A stretch of 64,000 nucleotides of DNA, taken from the NCBI RefSeq assembly GCF_019930585.1, contig NZ_CP082839.1, forward strand, positions 124,001-188,000, read 5' to 3'. Of the stretch, positions 25,918 to 34,210 are shown piece by piece (position 1 is the stretch's first letter; each line of letters starts with the position of its first letter). The notes beneath the pieces were generated by a model. The model was not told where the DNA came from. It saw nothing but the letters and a program-made list of their open reading frames with translations, and made no database searches. A program made the position numbers and the translations under genes. Origin of the DNA: Sphingomonas nostoxanthinifaciens (lineage in GTDB: Bacteria > Pseudomonadota > Alphaproteobacteria > Sphingomonadales > Sphingomonadaceae).

Positions 25918-27351
25918 ATGGGGCAACAGATCTTTCTCGATCCGCCGGATCCGCAGATCAACGAGCGGAATATCCAGGGTGATATACTCATCGGTCTTCA
26001 GAAGAAGGCCGAGATATTTCTGATGTTCGAGATCGTCGACGTCAGCGGATTCAAGGCGGCGCTTGAAACCTTGATACCGCGCATCGCCACCTTGGACGTC
26101 ACGCGGAAATATGAGGAGGCGGCGGCGAAGGTTTCGTCCGCCAAACATGCCTGCTGCGACGTGCCGCCGCCGCCTGATCTCGATACCGTCGTGAAAACCA
26201 ATATCGCCTTTTCCGCCATCGGTCTCGCCGAGCTGGGCATGTTGTATGACGGCGCCGACCCTTCGTTCATCGACGGCATGGAAAACCTGTCGGAGATGCT
26301 CGGCGACGATACGACCGAATGGCTGCCCGAATATCTGGATCGCCAGATCGACGGCGTGCTGTTGGTTGCCGCTTGGGACGCCGACATCGATCAGGCGGAG
26401 ACGATGGCGCTCGACGCCGCGGGCGAGGTGCTCGGCCTGTTCGGGGCATCGCTGACGGTGATCGCGCAGGAGGTCGGCTCGCTCAACCGCGTGGCGCCCG
26501 GCCATGAGATGTTCGGCTTCGCCGACGGCGTCTCGCAGCCGGGCGTGAAGGGCCTGCACAAGCCGATCGCGGCCGACGATCAGGGTTTTCCGGGGCAGGA
26601 TCTCGTCGAGCTCGGCGACTTTCTGCTGGGCCCTTATGAGAGCGAGCTGGGAACAGCGTCCACCCCACCGCAGCCGTGGATGCAGGACGGTTCCTACATG
26701 GTATTCCGCCGGCTGCAGCAGGACGTGAAGGCCTTTCGCGACTACACGCGGGCCGAATTTTCCGGGTTGGCACCGTCGCCCGAAGCGTTCGCGGCCAAGC
26801 TGATCGGTCGCTGGAAGGATGGCAGCCCGTTGGCGCGCGATCCTATGCGTCCAAATCCGGCGCACGATGGCGATCATCCGCTGGAGAATAATGATTTCGA
26901 ATTCGGCGTGGAGAAGGTCGCGCAGACCCGCTGCCCGTTCAACGCCCATATCCGCCGGGTCTATCCGCGCAGCGACATCCAGGCCGGCGTCGGCAATGCC
27001 GAGCAGCGCCGCATCCTGCGCGCGGGCATCTCCTACGACAATTCGGACGTCGAATTCGGCGATCGCGGGCTGCTGTTCGTCTGCTACCAGTCGTCGATCG
27101 TGGACAAGTTCGACTTCATCCAGACGTCGTGGGCGAACGCGACGTCTATTCCCTTCGTGCCGCCTTACACCGGAATCGGCGTGCTGCCGCCGAACCCGGG
27201 CATCGACCTCATCATCGGCCAGGCGCCGGTGCGCTCGGCCACGTGGGATGGCGGCGGCGTGCTGAACAACGTGCCGCGCTTCGTCACCTCCAGCGGTGGC
27301 GAATATTTCTTCATGCCCTCGCTCTCGGGGCTGAGGGCGCTCGCTTCGTAG
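25918..27351 (+). CDS. DyP-type haem peroxidase
   Basis: A 477-residue peroxidase that uses H2O2 to oxidise dyes or phenolic compounds. Family marks are ERNIQGDILIG near the start, the catalytic Asp in GFADGVSQPGV near residue 200, MVFRRLQQDV, the proximal His in CPFNAHIRRVYPR near residue 345, and LLFVCYQSS near the end. The length corresponds to the larger DyP class. There is no signal peptide and no encapsulin gene beside it, so the enzyme appears to be free in the cytoplasm. ATG at 25918 sits behind a G-run. No GTATnCAG motif is seen upstream, so membership of the island regulon is not supported. Confidence 0.9.
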   Translation: MGQQIFLDPPDPQINERNIQGDILIGLQKKAEIFLMFEIVDVSGFKAALETLIPRIATLDVTRKYEEAAAKVSSAKHACCDVPPPPDLDTVVKTNIAFSAIGLAELGMLYDGADPSFIDGMENLSEMLGDDTTEWLPEYLDRQIDGVLLVAAWDADIDQAETMALDAAGEVLGLFGASLTVIAQEVGSLNRVAPGHEMFGFADGVSQPGVKGLHKPIAADDQGFPGQDLVELGDFLLGPYESELGTASTPPQPWMQDGSYMVFRRLQQDVKAFRDYTRAEFSGLAPSPEAFAAKLIGRWKDGSPLARDPMRPNPAHDGDHPLENNDFEFGVEKVAQTRCPFNAHIRRVYPRSDIQAGVGNAEQRRILRAGISYDNSDVEFGDRGLLFVCYQSSIVDKFDFIQTSWANATSIPFVPPYTGIGVLPPNPGIDLIIGQAPVRSATWDGGGVLNNVPRFVTSSGGEYFFMPSLSGLRALAS

Positions 27352-27363
27352 CGCGAGACGCGG

Positions 27364-28497
27364 TTACCGCGCGCCGCCCTCGGTCGAGAAGGCCCATTCG
27401 GTGGTCGAGCGGAAGGTCTGGCCCGGGCGCAGCACCGTGGTGGGAAAGGTCGGCTGGTTGGGGCTGTCGGGGAAATGCTGCGTCTCGAACGCGATGCCGT
27501 CGCCCTGACGCAGCGTCTGGCCGCCGGTGCCGACCGCGCCGCCGTTCAGGCCGTTGCCGGTATAGATCTGCACCCCCGGCTCGGTCGTGCGCACCGTCAG
27601 CACGCGCCCGCTCGCCGGATCGGTCAGGCGCACGGCGTCGAACGGCGCGCCGCCCGGCGTGCCGTCCAGCACGAAATTATGGTCGATGCCCTTGGCCATC
27701 AGCAATTGCGGGGTGCTCGACCGCACCCGCTCGCCGATGCGCGCAGGCGTGCGGAAATCGAGTGGTGTGCCCGCCACCGATGCCAGCTCGCCGGTCGGGA
27801 TCTGGCGCGCGTCGGCGGGCGTGTAGCGGCTCGCGAACACCTGCAGCACCTGCGGGTCGACCGTGCCGGTGCCCGATCCCGCGAGGTTGAAGTACGTGTG
27901 GTTGGTCAGGTTGAGGACGGTCGGCTTGGTGGTGGTCGCGCGATAGTCGATCCGCACCACGTTCGCCGCGGTCAGCGTGTAGGTCATCGTCAGATCGAGC
28001 GCGCCGGGGAAGCCGCCGTCGCCGTCGGGGCTCTTGAGCGTCAGCATCACGCCGACGTCGCCGCCATGCTGGAACGGCGCGGCGGCGAAGATGCGCCCGG
28101 CATAGTCGCTCGGCCCGCTGTGCAGCACCACCTTGTTCGCCGGGCTCGCGCCGCCGATCGGGTAGAAATGGCCGTCGAGCGTGAAGCCGCCGTTGGCAAT
28201 GCGGTTGGCGAAGCGGCCGATGACGGTATTGAACCCGCCTGCCTTCTCCCATTCGGCGAAGCCGTCATGGCCGAGGACGACGTTGGCCGGACGCCCGTTG
28301 CGATCGGGCGCCTCCAGCTCGACGAATGCGCCGCCGCGCGTCGACACCTTCGCGGTCATGCCATGATCGTTGGCGAGCGTGATGAGTTCGACCTGGCCGT
28401 CGGGCGCGGTGCCGAACGGGGCGCGGGTGACGCTGGCCGCGTCTGCTGCGGCGGCGCCGGCCGCAAGGATGCAGGCGAGCAGAACGGAAATCCTCAT
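27364..28497 (-). CDS. Exported aldose 1-epimerase
   Basis: A 377-residue galactose-mutarotase-fold enzyme with a signal peptide (MRISVLLACILAAGAAAADA), hence periplasmic. Conserved features are GRFANRIANGGFTLDG, HSGPSDYAGRIF (catalytic His region), NLTNHTYFNLAG, IDHNFVL and TTEPGVQIYTGN, with the C-terminal Glu in IAFETQHFPDSPN. It interconverts alpha and beta anomers of aldoses. Its start overlaps the stop of the cytochrome c-PQQ sugar dehydrogenase gene (ATGA). A sugar dehydrogenase acts on one anomer, so a coupled mutarotase in the same compartment makes sense. Confidence 0.93.
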   Translation of the reverse strand: MRISVLLACILAAGAAAADAASVTRAPFGTAPDGQVELITLANDHGMTAKVSTRGGAFVELEAPDRNGRPANVVLGHDGFAEWEKAGGFNTVIGRFANRIANGGFTLDGHFYPIGGASPANKVVLHSGPSDYAGRIFAAAPFQHGGDVGVMLTLKSPDGDGGFPGALDLTMTYTLTAANVVRIDYRATTTKPTVLNLTNHTYFNLAGSGTGTVDPQVLQVFASRYTPADARQIPTGELASVAGTPLDFRTPARIGERVRSSTPQLLMAKGIDHNFVLDGTPGGAPFDAVRLTDPASGRVLTVRTTEPGVQIYTGNGLNGGAVGTGGQTLRQGDGIAFETQHFPDSPNQPTFPTTVLRPGQTFRSTTEWAFSTEGGAR

Positions 28498-30026
28498 TTC
28501 AGCGGCTCCAGCCGAATGACCATGCCCGGGGTCGGATCCGACAGGCCGAAGCCCGCCGTGGGCGTCTGGACGAGGACGTAGAGCAGGCCATCGGGCCCGG
28601 TCCGCACGGCGCGCGTGCGGCCCAGATCGTGGAAGATGATCTCCTGCGACACCACGCTGCGTCCCTCGATCGCGATCCGCCGCAATTGCTGGCCTACCAG
28701 CCCCGCGACGAACAGGCTTCCCGTCCAGCCGGGATAGCGCGTGCCCGCGTAGAAGCCGATGCCGCTCGGCGCAATCGCCGGCGTCCAATAGGCGATGGGC
28801 GGGTCCATCCCCGGGGCGTCGCGCTTGGTGATGCCCGGCTGGATGCCCATCGACACCACCCCCCAGCCGTAATTGTGGCCCTTCGCGATGATGTTGAGCT
28901 CGTCGCCGCCCATCGGGCCATGCTCGCTCTCCCACAACAGCCCGGTGGCGGGATCGAATGCCAGCCCCTCGGGATTGCGGTGGCCGTAGCTCCAGATGGT
29001 CGGCACCGCGCCGGGCGTGTGGGCGAACGGATTGTCGGGCGGGACGGTGCCGTCGTCGTTAATGCGATGGATCTTGCCGAGCGGGCTGTCGAGCCGCTGC
29101 GCATCGGTCATGTCGCCGCGCTCGCCCAGCGAGAAGAACAGGTGGCCGTGCCCGTCAAACAGGAAGCGGCAGCCATAATGCGCGCCGCTGGCGGTATAGA
29201 GCGCGGGCGGCGCACGAAACAGCTCCTGATTGTCGATCCAGCGCCCGTCGCGGCTGATGCGGCCGCGCACGACGACGGTCATCGACGGCGGGCTCGCGAC
29301 ATGCCGGCCGGGTGTGGGCGTGGCCGCTTCCTCGGCCGTCACGACATGGCCGGGAACGACCTCGGCATAAGCGAGGTAGATCCAGCCGTTGCGCGCATAA
29401 TCGGGATCGACCGCGACATCGAGCAGCCCCGAATCCTGCCGTTCCCATACTTTGGGCGTGCCGCGCACCGCATCGGGCAGCAGGCGCCCGTCGCGGGTGA
29501 CGATGCGCAGGCGGCCTGGCCGTTCGGTCACCAGCATCCGTCCGTCGGGCAGCCAGGCGAGGCCCCACGGCGTCGACAGCCCCTTGGCGACGACATGGAT
29601 CCGCACCGCCTGCCGCGCGGTCCGGATCACGCGCCCGTCCGGATCGGGCACGAAGGCCGGCGCCGCCTGCAGCGCCGCCGCATGCGTGCGGAGATAGGCG
29701 ACCATCTGCCAGATGCGGTCGTCGCCGAGCACATCCTTGAACGCCGGCATCTCGCTGCCCGGCACGCCCTGCATTACCGTATCGTGGATCTGCCGGTCGC
29801 TGAGCTGGGCGAGCAGGCGCGGATCGAGCAGGGCCGGCCCGCGTCCGCCGCGCGCATCGCTGCCGTGGCAGCCGGCGCAGGTCTCGGCATAGGTCGCGGC
29901 GATCGCGGCATCGGGCCGCTGCGGGGGTGGCGCGGGCGACTGGGCGCGGATCACCCCCGCCAGCAGCATGAGCGCGGCCGCGCTTGCTCCCGCGCGACTC
30001 CTCGCGCGTCGTCCGATCGCGGCCAT
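28494..30026 (-). CDS. Cytochrome c-PQQ sugar dehydrogenase fusion
   Basis: A 510-residue exported protein with two domains. After the signal peptide (ending GVIRAQ) a class I cytochrome c domain covers about residues 25-115, with haem site CAGCH and a Met in GSEMPAF. From about residue 125 follows a six-bladed soluble aldose dehydrogenase propeller: GLSTPWGLAWLPDGRMLVTERPGRLR, YGCRFLFDGHGHLFFSLGERGD, YGHRNPEGLAFDP, EHGPMGGDELN. Oxidation by PQQ and electron exit through haem are thus on one chain. The start at 30026 (MAAIGRR) is preferred over 30041 because GGAGAGG lies just upstream. It is first in an operon with the aldose epimerase. Confidence 0.9.
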   Translation of the reverse strand: MAAIGRRARSRAGASAAALMLLAGVIRAQSPAPPPQRPDAAIAATYAETCAGCHGSDARGGRGPALLDPRLLAQLSDRQIHDTVMQGVPGSEMPAFKDVLGDDRIWQMVAYLRTHAAALQAAPAFVPDPDGRVIRTARQAVRIHVVAKGLSTPWGLAWLPDGRMLVTERPGRLRIVTRDGRLLPDAVRGTPKVWERQDSGLLDVAVDPDYARNGWIYLAYAEVVPGHVVTAEEAATPTPGRHVASPPSMTVVVRGRISRDGRWIDNQELFRAPPALYTASGAHYGCRFLFDGHGHLFFSLGERGDMTDAQRLDSPLGKIHRINDDGTVPPDNPFAHTPGAVPTIWSYGHRNPEGLAFDPATGLLWESEHGPMGGDELNIIAKGHNYGWGVVSMGIQPGITKRDAPGMDPPIAYWTPAIAPSGIGFYAGTRYPGWTGSLFVAGLVGQQLRRIAIEGRSVVSQEIIFHDLGRTRAVRTGPDGLLYVLVQTPTAGFGLSDPTPGMVIRLEPLK

Positions 30027-30072
30027 TCTGCGCCTCTCCATCGACGCAGCATGATTCTGCGTTCTTCAGGCG

Positions 30073-30101
30073 ACTATTGTATGCACTTTCGTGGCTGGCA
30101 A
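30073..30101 (-). promoter_or_regulatory. Predicted promoter and operator of the PQQ fusion gene
   Basis: On the minus strand TTGCCA (30096-30101), 17 bases, AATAGT (30073-30078). The motif TTGTATGCAC (30077-30086 on the plus strand) lies beside the -10 within the spacer. It is the most distant of the six island motifs. Confidence 0.45.
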
Positions 30102-30137
30102 CCGCTTGATCGCCCTAGCCGCTCACGTGGCGGGCAT

Positions 30138-30839
30138 TCAGCCGTCGTCGCCGACGATCGTCAGCTGCAGGCCATATTCTCCGGCGCCGATCCGCAGGTT
30201 TCGATAATCGCGCACGGCCGCATGGCCAAGCCCGGCCGCGGCATCGTGCACGGCGGTGATGACCAGCACCTCGGCCCCGGCCGCGACGCCGGCGCGCACG
30301 CCGGCCGCCGCATCCTCGAACACCAGACAATCGGCGGGGGCGACCCCCAGCCGCTCGGCCGCGAGCAGGAAACAGGCGGGATCGGGCTTGCCGCGCTCGA
30401 TATCCTCGGCGGTGACGAGCAATGCCGGCTTGGGCAGACCGGCCGCCTGCAGCCGCACCTCGGCCAGCGCGCGCGGTGCGGAGGTGACGACCGTCCACCG
30501 CTCGGGCGGCAGGGCACGGAGGAAGTCGGCCGCGCCGGCGATCGGGCTCACGTCGGCGAGGTCGGTCATTTCGCGCTCGACGATGATCGCCGCCTCGCGC
30601 GCCGGATCGACGCCGGGGATGGCGAGGCTGGCGATGATGTCGGGGATGCGCATGCCGTGCGAGCGCGGCAGGAAATCGGCGGCGTCGAGCCCATGCCTCG
30701 CCGCCCAGCCCGACCACACCCGCCGCGACGCCGCGATCGAGGTGAGCAGCGTACCGTCCATGTCGAACAGGAACGCGGCATAGGGGCCGGTGCGGAGCGA
30801 CGCGGTTGTGGCGGTGGGAGCGGGGGAGAGCGTGGACAT
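30138..30839 (-). CDS. HAD-IA family phosphatase, sugar-phosphatase-like
   Basis: A 233-residue HAD hydrolase. Motif I is FLFDMDGTLLTS near residue 24, motif II is the Thr/Ser in TVVTSAPRA, and motifs III/IV are GKPDPACFLLAAERLG and CLVFEDAAAGVRAG. A helical cap lies between. The pattern resembles phosphatases for mannitol-1-phosphate, 2-deoxyglucose-6-phosphate or glycerol phosphates. The substrate is not fixed by sequence. It sits behind the sugar island on the same strand as the epimerase operon but about 110 bases upstream of that operon's promoter, so it is probably a separate unit ending beside it. Confidence 0.85.
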   Translation of the reverse strand: MSTLSPAPTATTASLRTGPYAAFLFDMDGTLLTSIAASRRVWSGWAARHGLDAADFLPRSHGMRIPDIIASLAIPGVDPAREAAIIVEREMTDLADVSPIAGAADFLRALPPERWTVVTSAPRALAEVRLQAAGLPKPALLVTAEDIERGKPDPACFLLAAERLGVAPADCLVFEDAAAGVRAGVAAGAEVLVITAVHDAAAGLGHAAVRDYRNLRIGAGEYGLQLTIVGDDG

Positions 30840-31316
30840 TGCGCGCTTATGGCGGCCTTTGCCGGCATCGTCACGCCGCGACGTCGATCGCCGATATGGC
30901 GAGCTATGGGCGCCTCGCGGGGCATGGGAAGGGGGTATGCCCAACGAGGCGCCGCCCAAGGTCAATTAGGGGAACCTTGGGTGGAGCGCGCATAGCATCG
31001 CCGACGCCCGGCGACTGTAAATTGAGATCAATTCGACGATCGGTGAACGTGCATCGATGGCGTTAACCATATGATATTCGAGGCTTTCCTTGGGCCAGCC
31101 CGCGCCGCCGCCCGGCTACTCCCGTCGGGCGCTCCCTCGCCGGAGCGCACAGGGCCGTGGCTCGCTGCCGTCCGGACCTGGGGATGCCGGGTGCCATTTC
31201 CGCTGGCATGGGCAGCAGGACGATCATCTCACGTATCCGGCGCGACCGAGCCAGGGTCATCCACCCACCCGGTAAGACAGCCATTTCCTGAGAGGTGAGG
31301 CGAACCGCCTTTGTGC
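30840..31316. other. Non-coding 477-bp gap with strong hairpin potential
   Basis: No convincing gene. The segment 31100-31220 is rich in stems, including GCGCTCC/GGAGCGC (31130-31148) and a longer-range GCTGCC/GGCAGC (31164-31169 with 31210-31215). On the minus strand, 31180-31159 resembles the core of signal recognition particle RNA but lacks the GGAA tetraloop. A 73-codon open frame on the minus strand spans part of it without family character. A structured RNA is possible but unidentified. Confidence 0.35.
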
Positions 31317-31390
31317 TGGATGCCCCGTGAGGATTCGAACCTCAATTAACGGAGTCAGAGTCCGTAGTCTTACCTTTAGACGACAGGGCA
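31317..31390 (-). tRNA. tRNA-Gln (anticodon CTG)
   Basis: The minus strand folds as a cloverleaf. The acceptor stem is TGCCCTG/CGGGGCA, the D arm GTCT...AGAC, and the anticodon stem ACGGA/TCCGT with loop CTCTGAC (anticodon CTG at 31356-31358). The T arm carries GGTTCGAATCC. The discriminator base is T and CCA is encoded (31317-31319). Confidence 0.96.
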
Positions 31391-31533
31391 GCAGCAGCGT
31401 GCGGCCGGCGAGATAGGCAAGGCCGGGGCGTGAGTCAACAAACGGCGGCGGCTTGCCCGATACTCCGCCAGCCGATAGGGTCGCCTTCAAGTACCGGCGG
31501 CCCGGCCGATCCGGAAAAGATAAGAGTATCAAC

Positions 31534-32592
31534 ATGCCAGAGCGCGCCACCGACGCGGCGCCCCGGCGCGGCCCCCGCCGCGACGCGGTGCCTCCGCCCC
31601 GGGCCGGCCGGGCCCAGCCGCAGCGCGGGACGTATGCCGCGCTCGATCTCGGCACCAACAATTGCCGCCTGCTGATCGCGCGCGCGCAGGGCGACGGCTT
31701 CGTCGTCATCGACGCCTTCTCGCGTATCGTGCGGCTGGGCGAGGGGCTGGCCGCCAGCGGCCGGCTGAGCGAAGCGGCGATGGATCGCGCGGTCGCCGCG
31801 CTCGCCATCTGCGCCGACAAGCTCAAGCGCCGCAACGTCACCCTCGTCCGCTCGGTCGCGACCGAGGCGTGCCGCCGCGCGACCAACGGGCGAGACTTCG
31901 TCGCGCGCGTGCGGGCGGAAACCGGCATCCAGCTCGAGATCATCACCGCCGAGCAGGAGGCAAGGCTCGCCGTCACCGGCTGCCAGGCGTTGCTCGAACC
32001 CGGCACCGGCCCGGCTCTGGTGTTCGATATCGGCGGCGGCTCGACCGAGCTCGTCCTGCTCGGAGACGAGGCCGGCGGCCCTCCCAGCATCGAGGACTGG
32101 TTCTCGGCGCCGTGGGGCGTGGTGTCGCTGAGCGAGAGCGAGCCGCATATCGGCGACGACGCGGGCGAATTGCTCGCCGCCTATGAGCGGATGCGCGATC
32201 ATGTCGCGCGCGCCTTCGAATCGTTCCGCGCGGTGCTGGCGCGGCGCGCGGTGCGGCCGGGGCGGCTGCTCGGCACCAGCGGCACGGTGACGACGCTCGC
32301 CAGCCTCTACCTCGATCTGCCCAATTATGATCGCAGCGCGGTCGACGGGCTGATCGTGCCGACCGATGCGATGCGCGGGCTCGGCCAGACGCTGGCGCGG
32401 ATGAACGTCGCCGAACGCGCGCTGCTGCCGTGCATCGGCAACGAGCGCGCCGATCTGGTGGTGGCGGGCTGCGCGATCCTCGAGGCGATCCTCGATCTGT
32501 GGCCGGCCGAGCGGCTGAGCGTGGCCGATCGCGGCATCCGCGAGGGCATATTGCGCCGGCTGATGGCGCACGAGACGGGAGAGCGCGCATGA
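31534..32592 (+). CDS. Ppx/GppA family phosphatase
   Basis: A 352-residue ASKHA-fold enzyme of the exopolyphosphatase / guanosine pentaphosphatase family, acting on inorganic polyphosphate or pppGpp. Motifs are YAALDLGTNNCRLLIAR (phosphate 1) after a basic N-terminal tail of about 35 residues, SVATEACRRATNG, the phosphate-2 FDIGGGSTELVLL, and LLGTSGTVTTLASLY. It is shorter than E. coli Ppx, lacking the C-terminal helical domains, as is normal in alphaproteobacteria. Start ATG 31534 precedes the basic tail; an upstream TTG is less likely. Its stop overlaps the rlmE start (ATGA), a conserved pairing. Confidence 0.93.
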   Translation: MPERATDAAPRRGPRRDAVPPPRAGRAQPQRGTYAALDLGTNNCRLLIARAQGDGFVVIDAFSRIVRLGEGLAASGRLSEAAMDRAVAALAICADKLKRRNVTLVRSVATEACRRATNGRDFVARVRAETGIQLEIITAEQEARLAVTGCQALLEPGTGPALVFDIGGGSTELVLLGDEAGGPPSIEDWFSAPWGVVSLSESEPHIGDDAGELLAAYERMRDHVARAFESFRAVLARRAVRPGRLLGTSGTVTTLASLYLDLPNYDRSAVDGLIVPTDAMRGLGQTLARMNVAERALLPCIGNERADLVVAGCAILEAILDLWPAERLSVADRGIREGILRRLMAHETGERA

Positions 32593-33266
32593 GCCGCGGC
32601 GGCACCGGCGGGCGCCAGCGCGTCAAGACCGCGCGCAACCGGACGGCGTCGTCGACGCGCTGGCTGGAGCGCCAGCTCAACGACCCCTATGTGCGCCGCG
32701 CCAAGGCCGAGGGCTATCGCAGCCGCGCCGCCTACAAATTGATCGAGCTGGACGAACGGTTCGGGCTGCTGCGCGGCGCCACCCGCGTGATCGATCTCGG
32801 CATCGCGCCGGGCGGCTGGTCGCAGGTGGTGCGGCGGCAGAATGCCGCGGCGCGGATCGTCGGCATCGACCTGCTGGAGGTCGATCCCATCGACGACGTG
32901 ACCATCCTCCAGCTCGATTTCATGGACGACGACGCGCCGGCGCGGCTGGCGGAGGCGCTGGGCGGCAAGGCCGATCTCGTCCTGTCCGACATGGCCGCGA
33001 ACACGGTCGGCCATCCGCAGACCGATCATCTGCGCACGATGGGGCTGGTCGAGGCGGCGGCGGAGTTCGCCGGCGACGTGCTGCGGCCGGGGGGTGCCTT
33101 CGTCGCCAAGGTGCTGGCGGGCGGCGCCGACAGCGCGCTGGTCGCGACGCTCAAGCGCATGTTCACGACCGTGAAGCACGCCAAGCCGCCGGCGAGCCGC
33201 AAGGATTCCTCCGAATGGTATGTGATCGCGCAAGGCTTCAAGGCGGCGCCGCGCGTCGATCCGTGA
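32589..33266 (+). CDS. rlmE: 23S rRNA 2'-O-ribose U2552 methyltransferase
   Basis: A 225-residue FtsJ/RrmJ methyltransferase that methylates U2552 in the A-loop of 23S rRNA late in 50S assembly. The SAM-binding motif is VIDLGIAPGGWSQVV. The K-D-K-E catalytic set is visible as YRSRAAYKLIELDE, LVLSDMAANTVGH, GAFVAKVLAGG and SSEWYVIAQGF. A basic N-terminal extension of about 30 residues fits rRNA binding. It starts within the stop codon of the ppx gene. Confidence 0.95.
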   Translation: MSRGGTGGRQRVKTARNRTASSTRWLERQLNDPYVRRAKAEGYRSRAAYKLIELDERFGLLRGATRVIDLGIAPGGWSQVVRRQNAAARIVGIDLLEVDPIDDVTILQLDFMDDDAPARLAEALGGKADLVLSDMAANTVGHPQTDHLRTMGLVEAAAEFAGDVLRPGGAFVAKVLAGGADSALVATLKRMFTTVKHAKPPASRKDSSEWYVIAQGFKAAPRVDP

Positions 33267-33376
33267 CGTCGCAAGGTCTTCGGCCAGTGACCGTCTTCGG
33301 CTCCCCCGATGAAGACACTTGTCGCGGCGGCGCGAAGCGGACATTCTCTGCATGGGGCTTTCCGATGCGGGGCGGA

Positions 33377-34048
33377 ATGATGCGGGCAATCCTGGTCGGT
33401 CTGGCGGCAATCACGGCGGCTGCACTTCCGTCGGGGGCCTGGGCCCAGGCGACGATACGGCAATGCGGCGCGATCGAGGAGCCGGGCCCGGCCTGCCTGC
33501 TCGCCCGCAAACAATTCGCATCCCTGCCCGCCGGCAAGATCTTCTGGCATCTCGACCGCTTCCCGTCGACGGACGCCGCCGCGCAGGCCGGCACGGCGAG
33601 CAGCGTCGTGGTCGAGGCGTTCGGATCGACATGGTTGTTCACGCTCGCCAAGGCCGGATGGCGGGCCAAAGGCGGCGAGCATGTGTCGATCGTCGGGCCG
33701 CTGCCGGTGACGCCGGCCTCCACTTATGCCGCCGAATATCTCCGGTCGATCTTCGACCCCGGAATGACGGCGCCGCTCCATGTCCATTCGGGGCCGGAAG
33801 CCTTCTTCGCCGTCGCGGGCGATACCTGTCTCGAGACGCCGGACGGCGTTCGGATCGGACGCGGGCCGGGCAATCACCTGATGATCGAAGCGGGGCCGCC
33901 CATGCTGTTGATGGCGATCGGCGCGGTTCCCCGGCAAGGCTTCGCGCTGATCCTTCACGACGCCAGCCAGCCCCCCACGACGCTGACCCAGACGTGGCAT
34001 CCGGAGGGGCTCTGCGCCCGGCAGCTATCGCTGGATCGGGCCCATTAG
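33377..34048 (+). CDS. Exported cupin-domain protein
   Basis: A protein of about 223 residues with a signal peptide (MMRAILVGLAAITAAALPSGAWAQ). A cupin-like metal site is suggested by APLHVHSGPEAFFAVAGDTCLETPDG (two His and a Glu), followed by NHLMIEAGPPMLLMAIG. Earlier there are two paired Cys near the mature N-terminus (RQCGAIEEPGPACLL) that could form a disulfide. The function is unknown; cupins range from enzymes to binding proteins. ATG 33377 is preferred because GGGGCGGA lies upstream and the signal peptide is then canonical. ATG 33365 would add four residues. It stands alone after rlmE. Confidence 0.75.
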   Translation: MMRAILVGLAAITAAALPSGAWAQATIRQCGAIEEPGPACLLARKQFASLPAGKIFWHLDRFPSTDAAAQAGTASSVVVEAFGSTWLFTLAKAGWRAKGGEHVSIVGPLPVTPASTYAAEYLRSIFDPGMTAPLHVHSGPEAFFAVAGDTCLETPDGVRIGRGPGNHLMIEAGPPMLLMAIGAVPRQGFALILHDASQPPTTLTQTWHPEGLCARQLSLDRAH

Positions 34049-34210
34049 CCGCCTGCGGCTTCATCGGCCGTGCGTTGACCTTCGCGATCCGTTCGCATAG
34101 CTGCGCCGTCAGACGAGGAGCCGTAGGCTGCTCGCGTAAGCGTTAACGTCAACCAACGCACCACGATCACGACGCGCGTTCGCGCGCATCGTGCTGTGCC
34201 GGGTTGACCA

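Noticed and set aside
31063..31070. TTAACCAT, identical to a CtrA half-site
   Set aside because: A single half-site with no partner at the right distance and no cell-cycle gene next to it. Likely chance.
31159..31180. Signal recognition particle RNA core on the minus strand
   Set aside because: The match is short, the invariant GGAA tetraloop is GGAC, and flanks do not pair into the long SRP hairpin. Kept only as a clue to a structured region.
31063..31284. A 73-codon minus-strand gene upstream of the HAD phosphatase
   Set aside because: Composition is Arg-rich with no family pattern and no ribosome site. It overlaps the stem-rich region.
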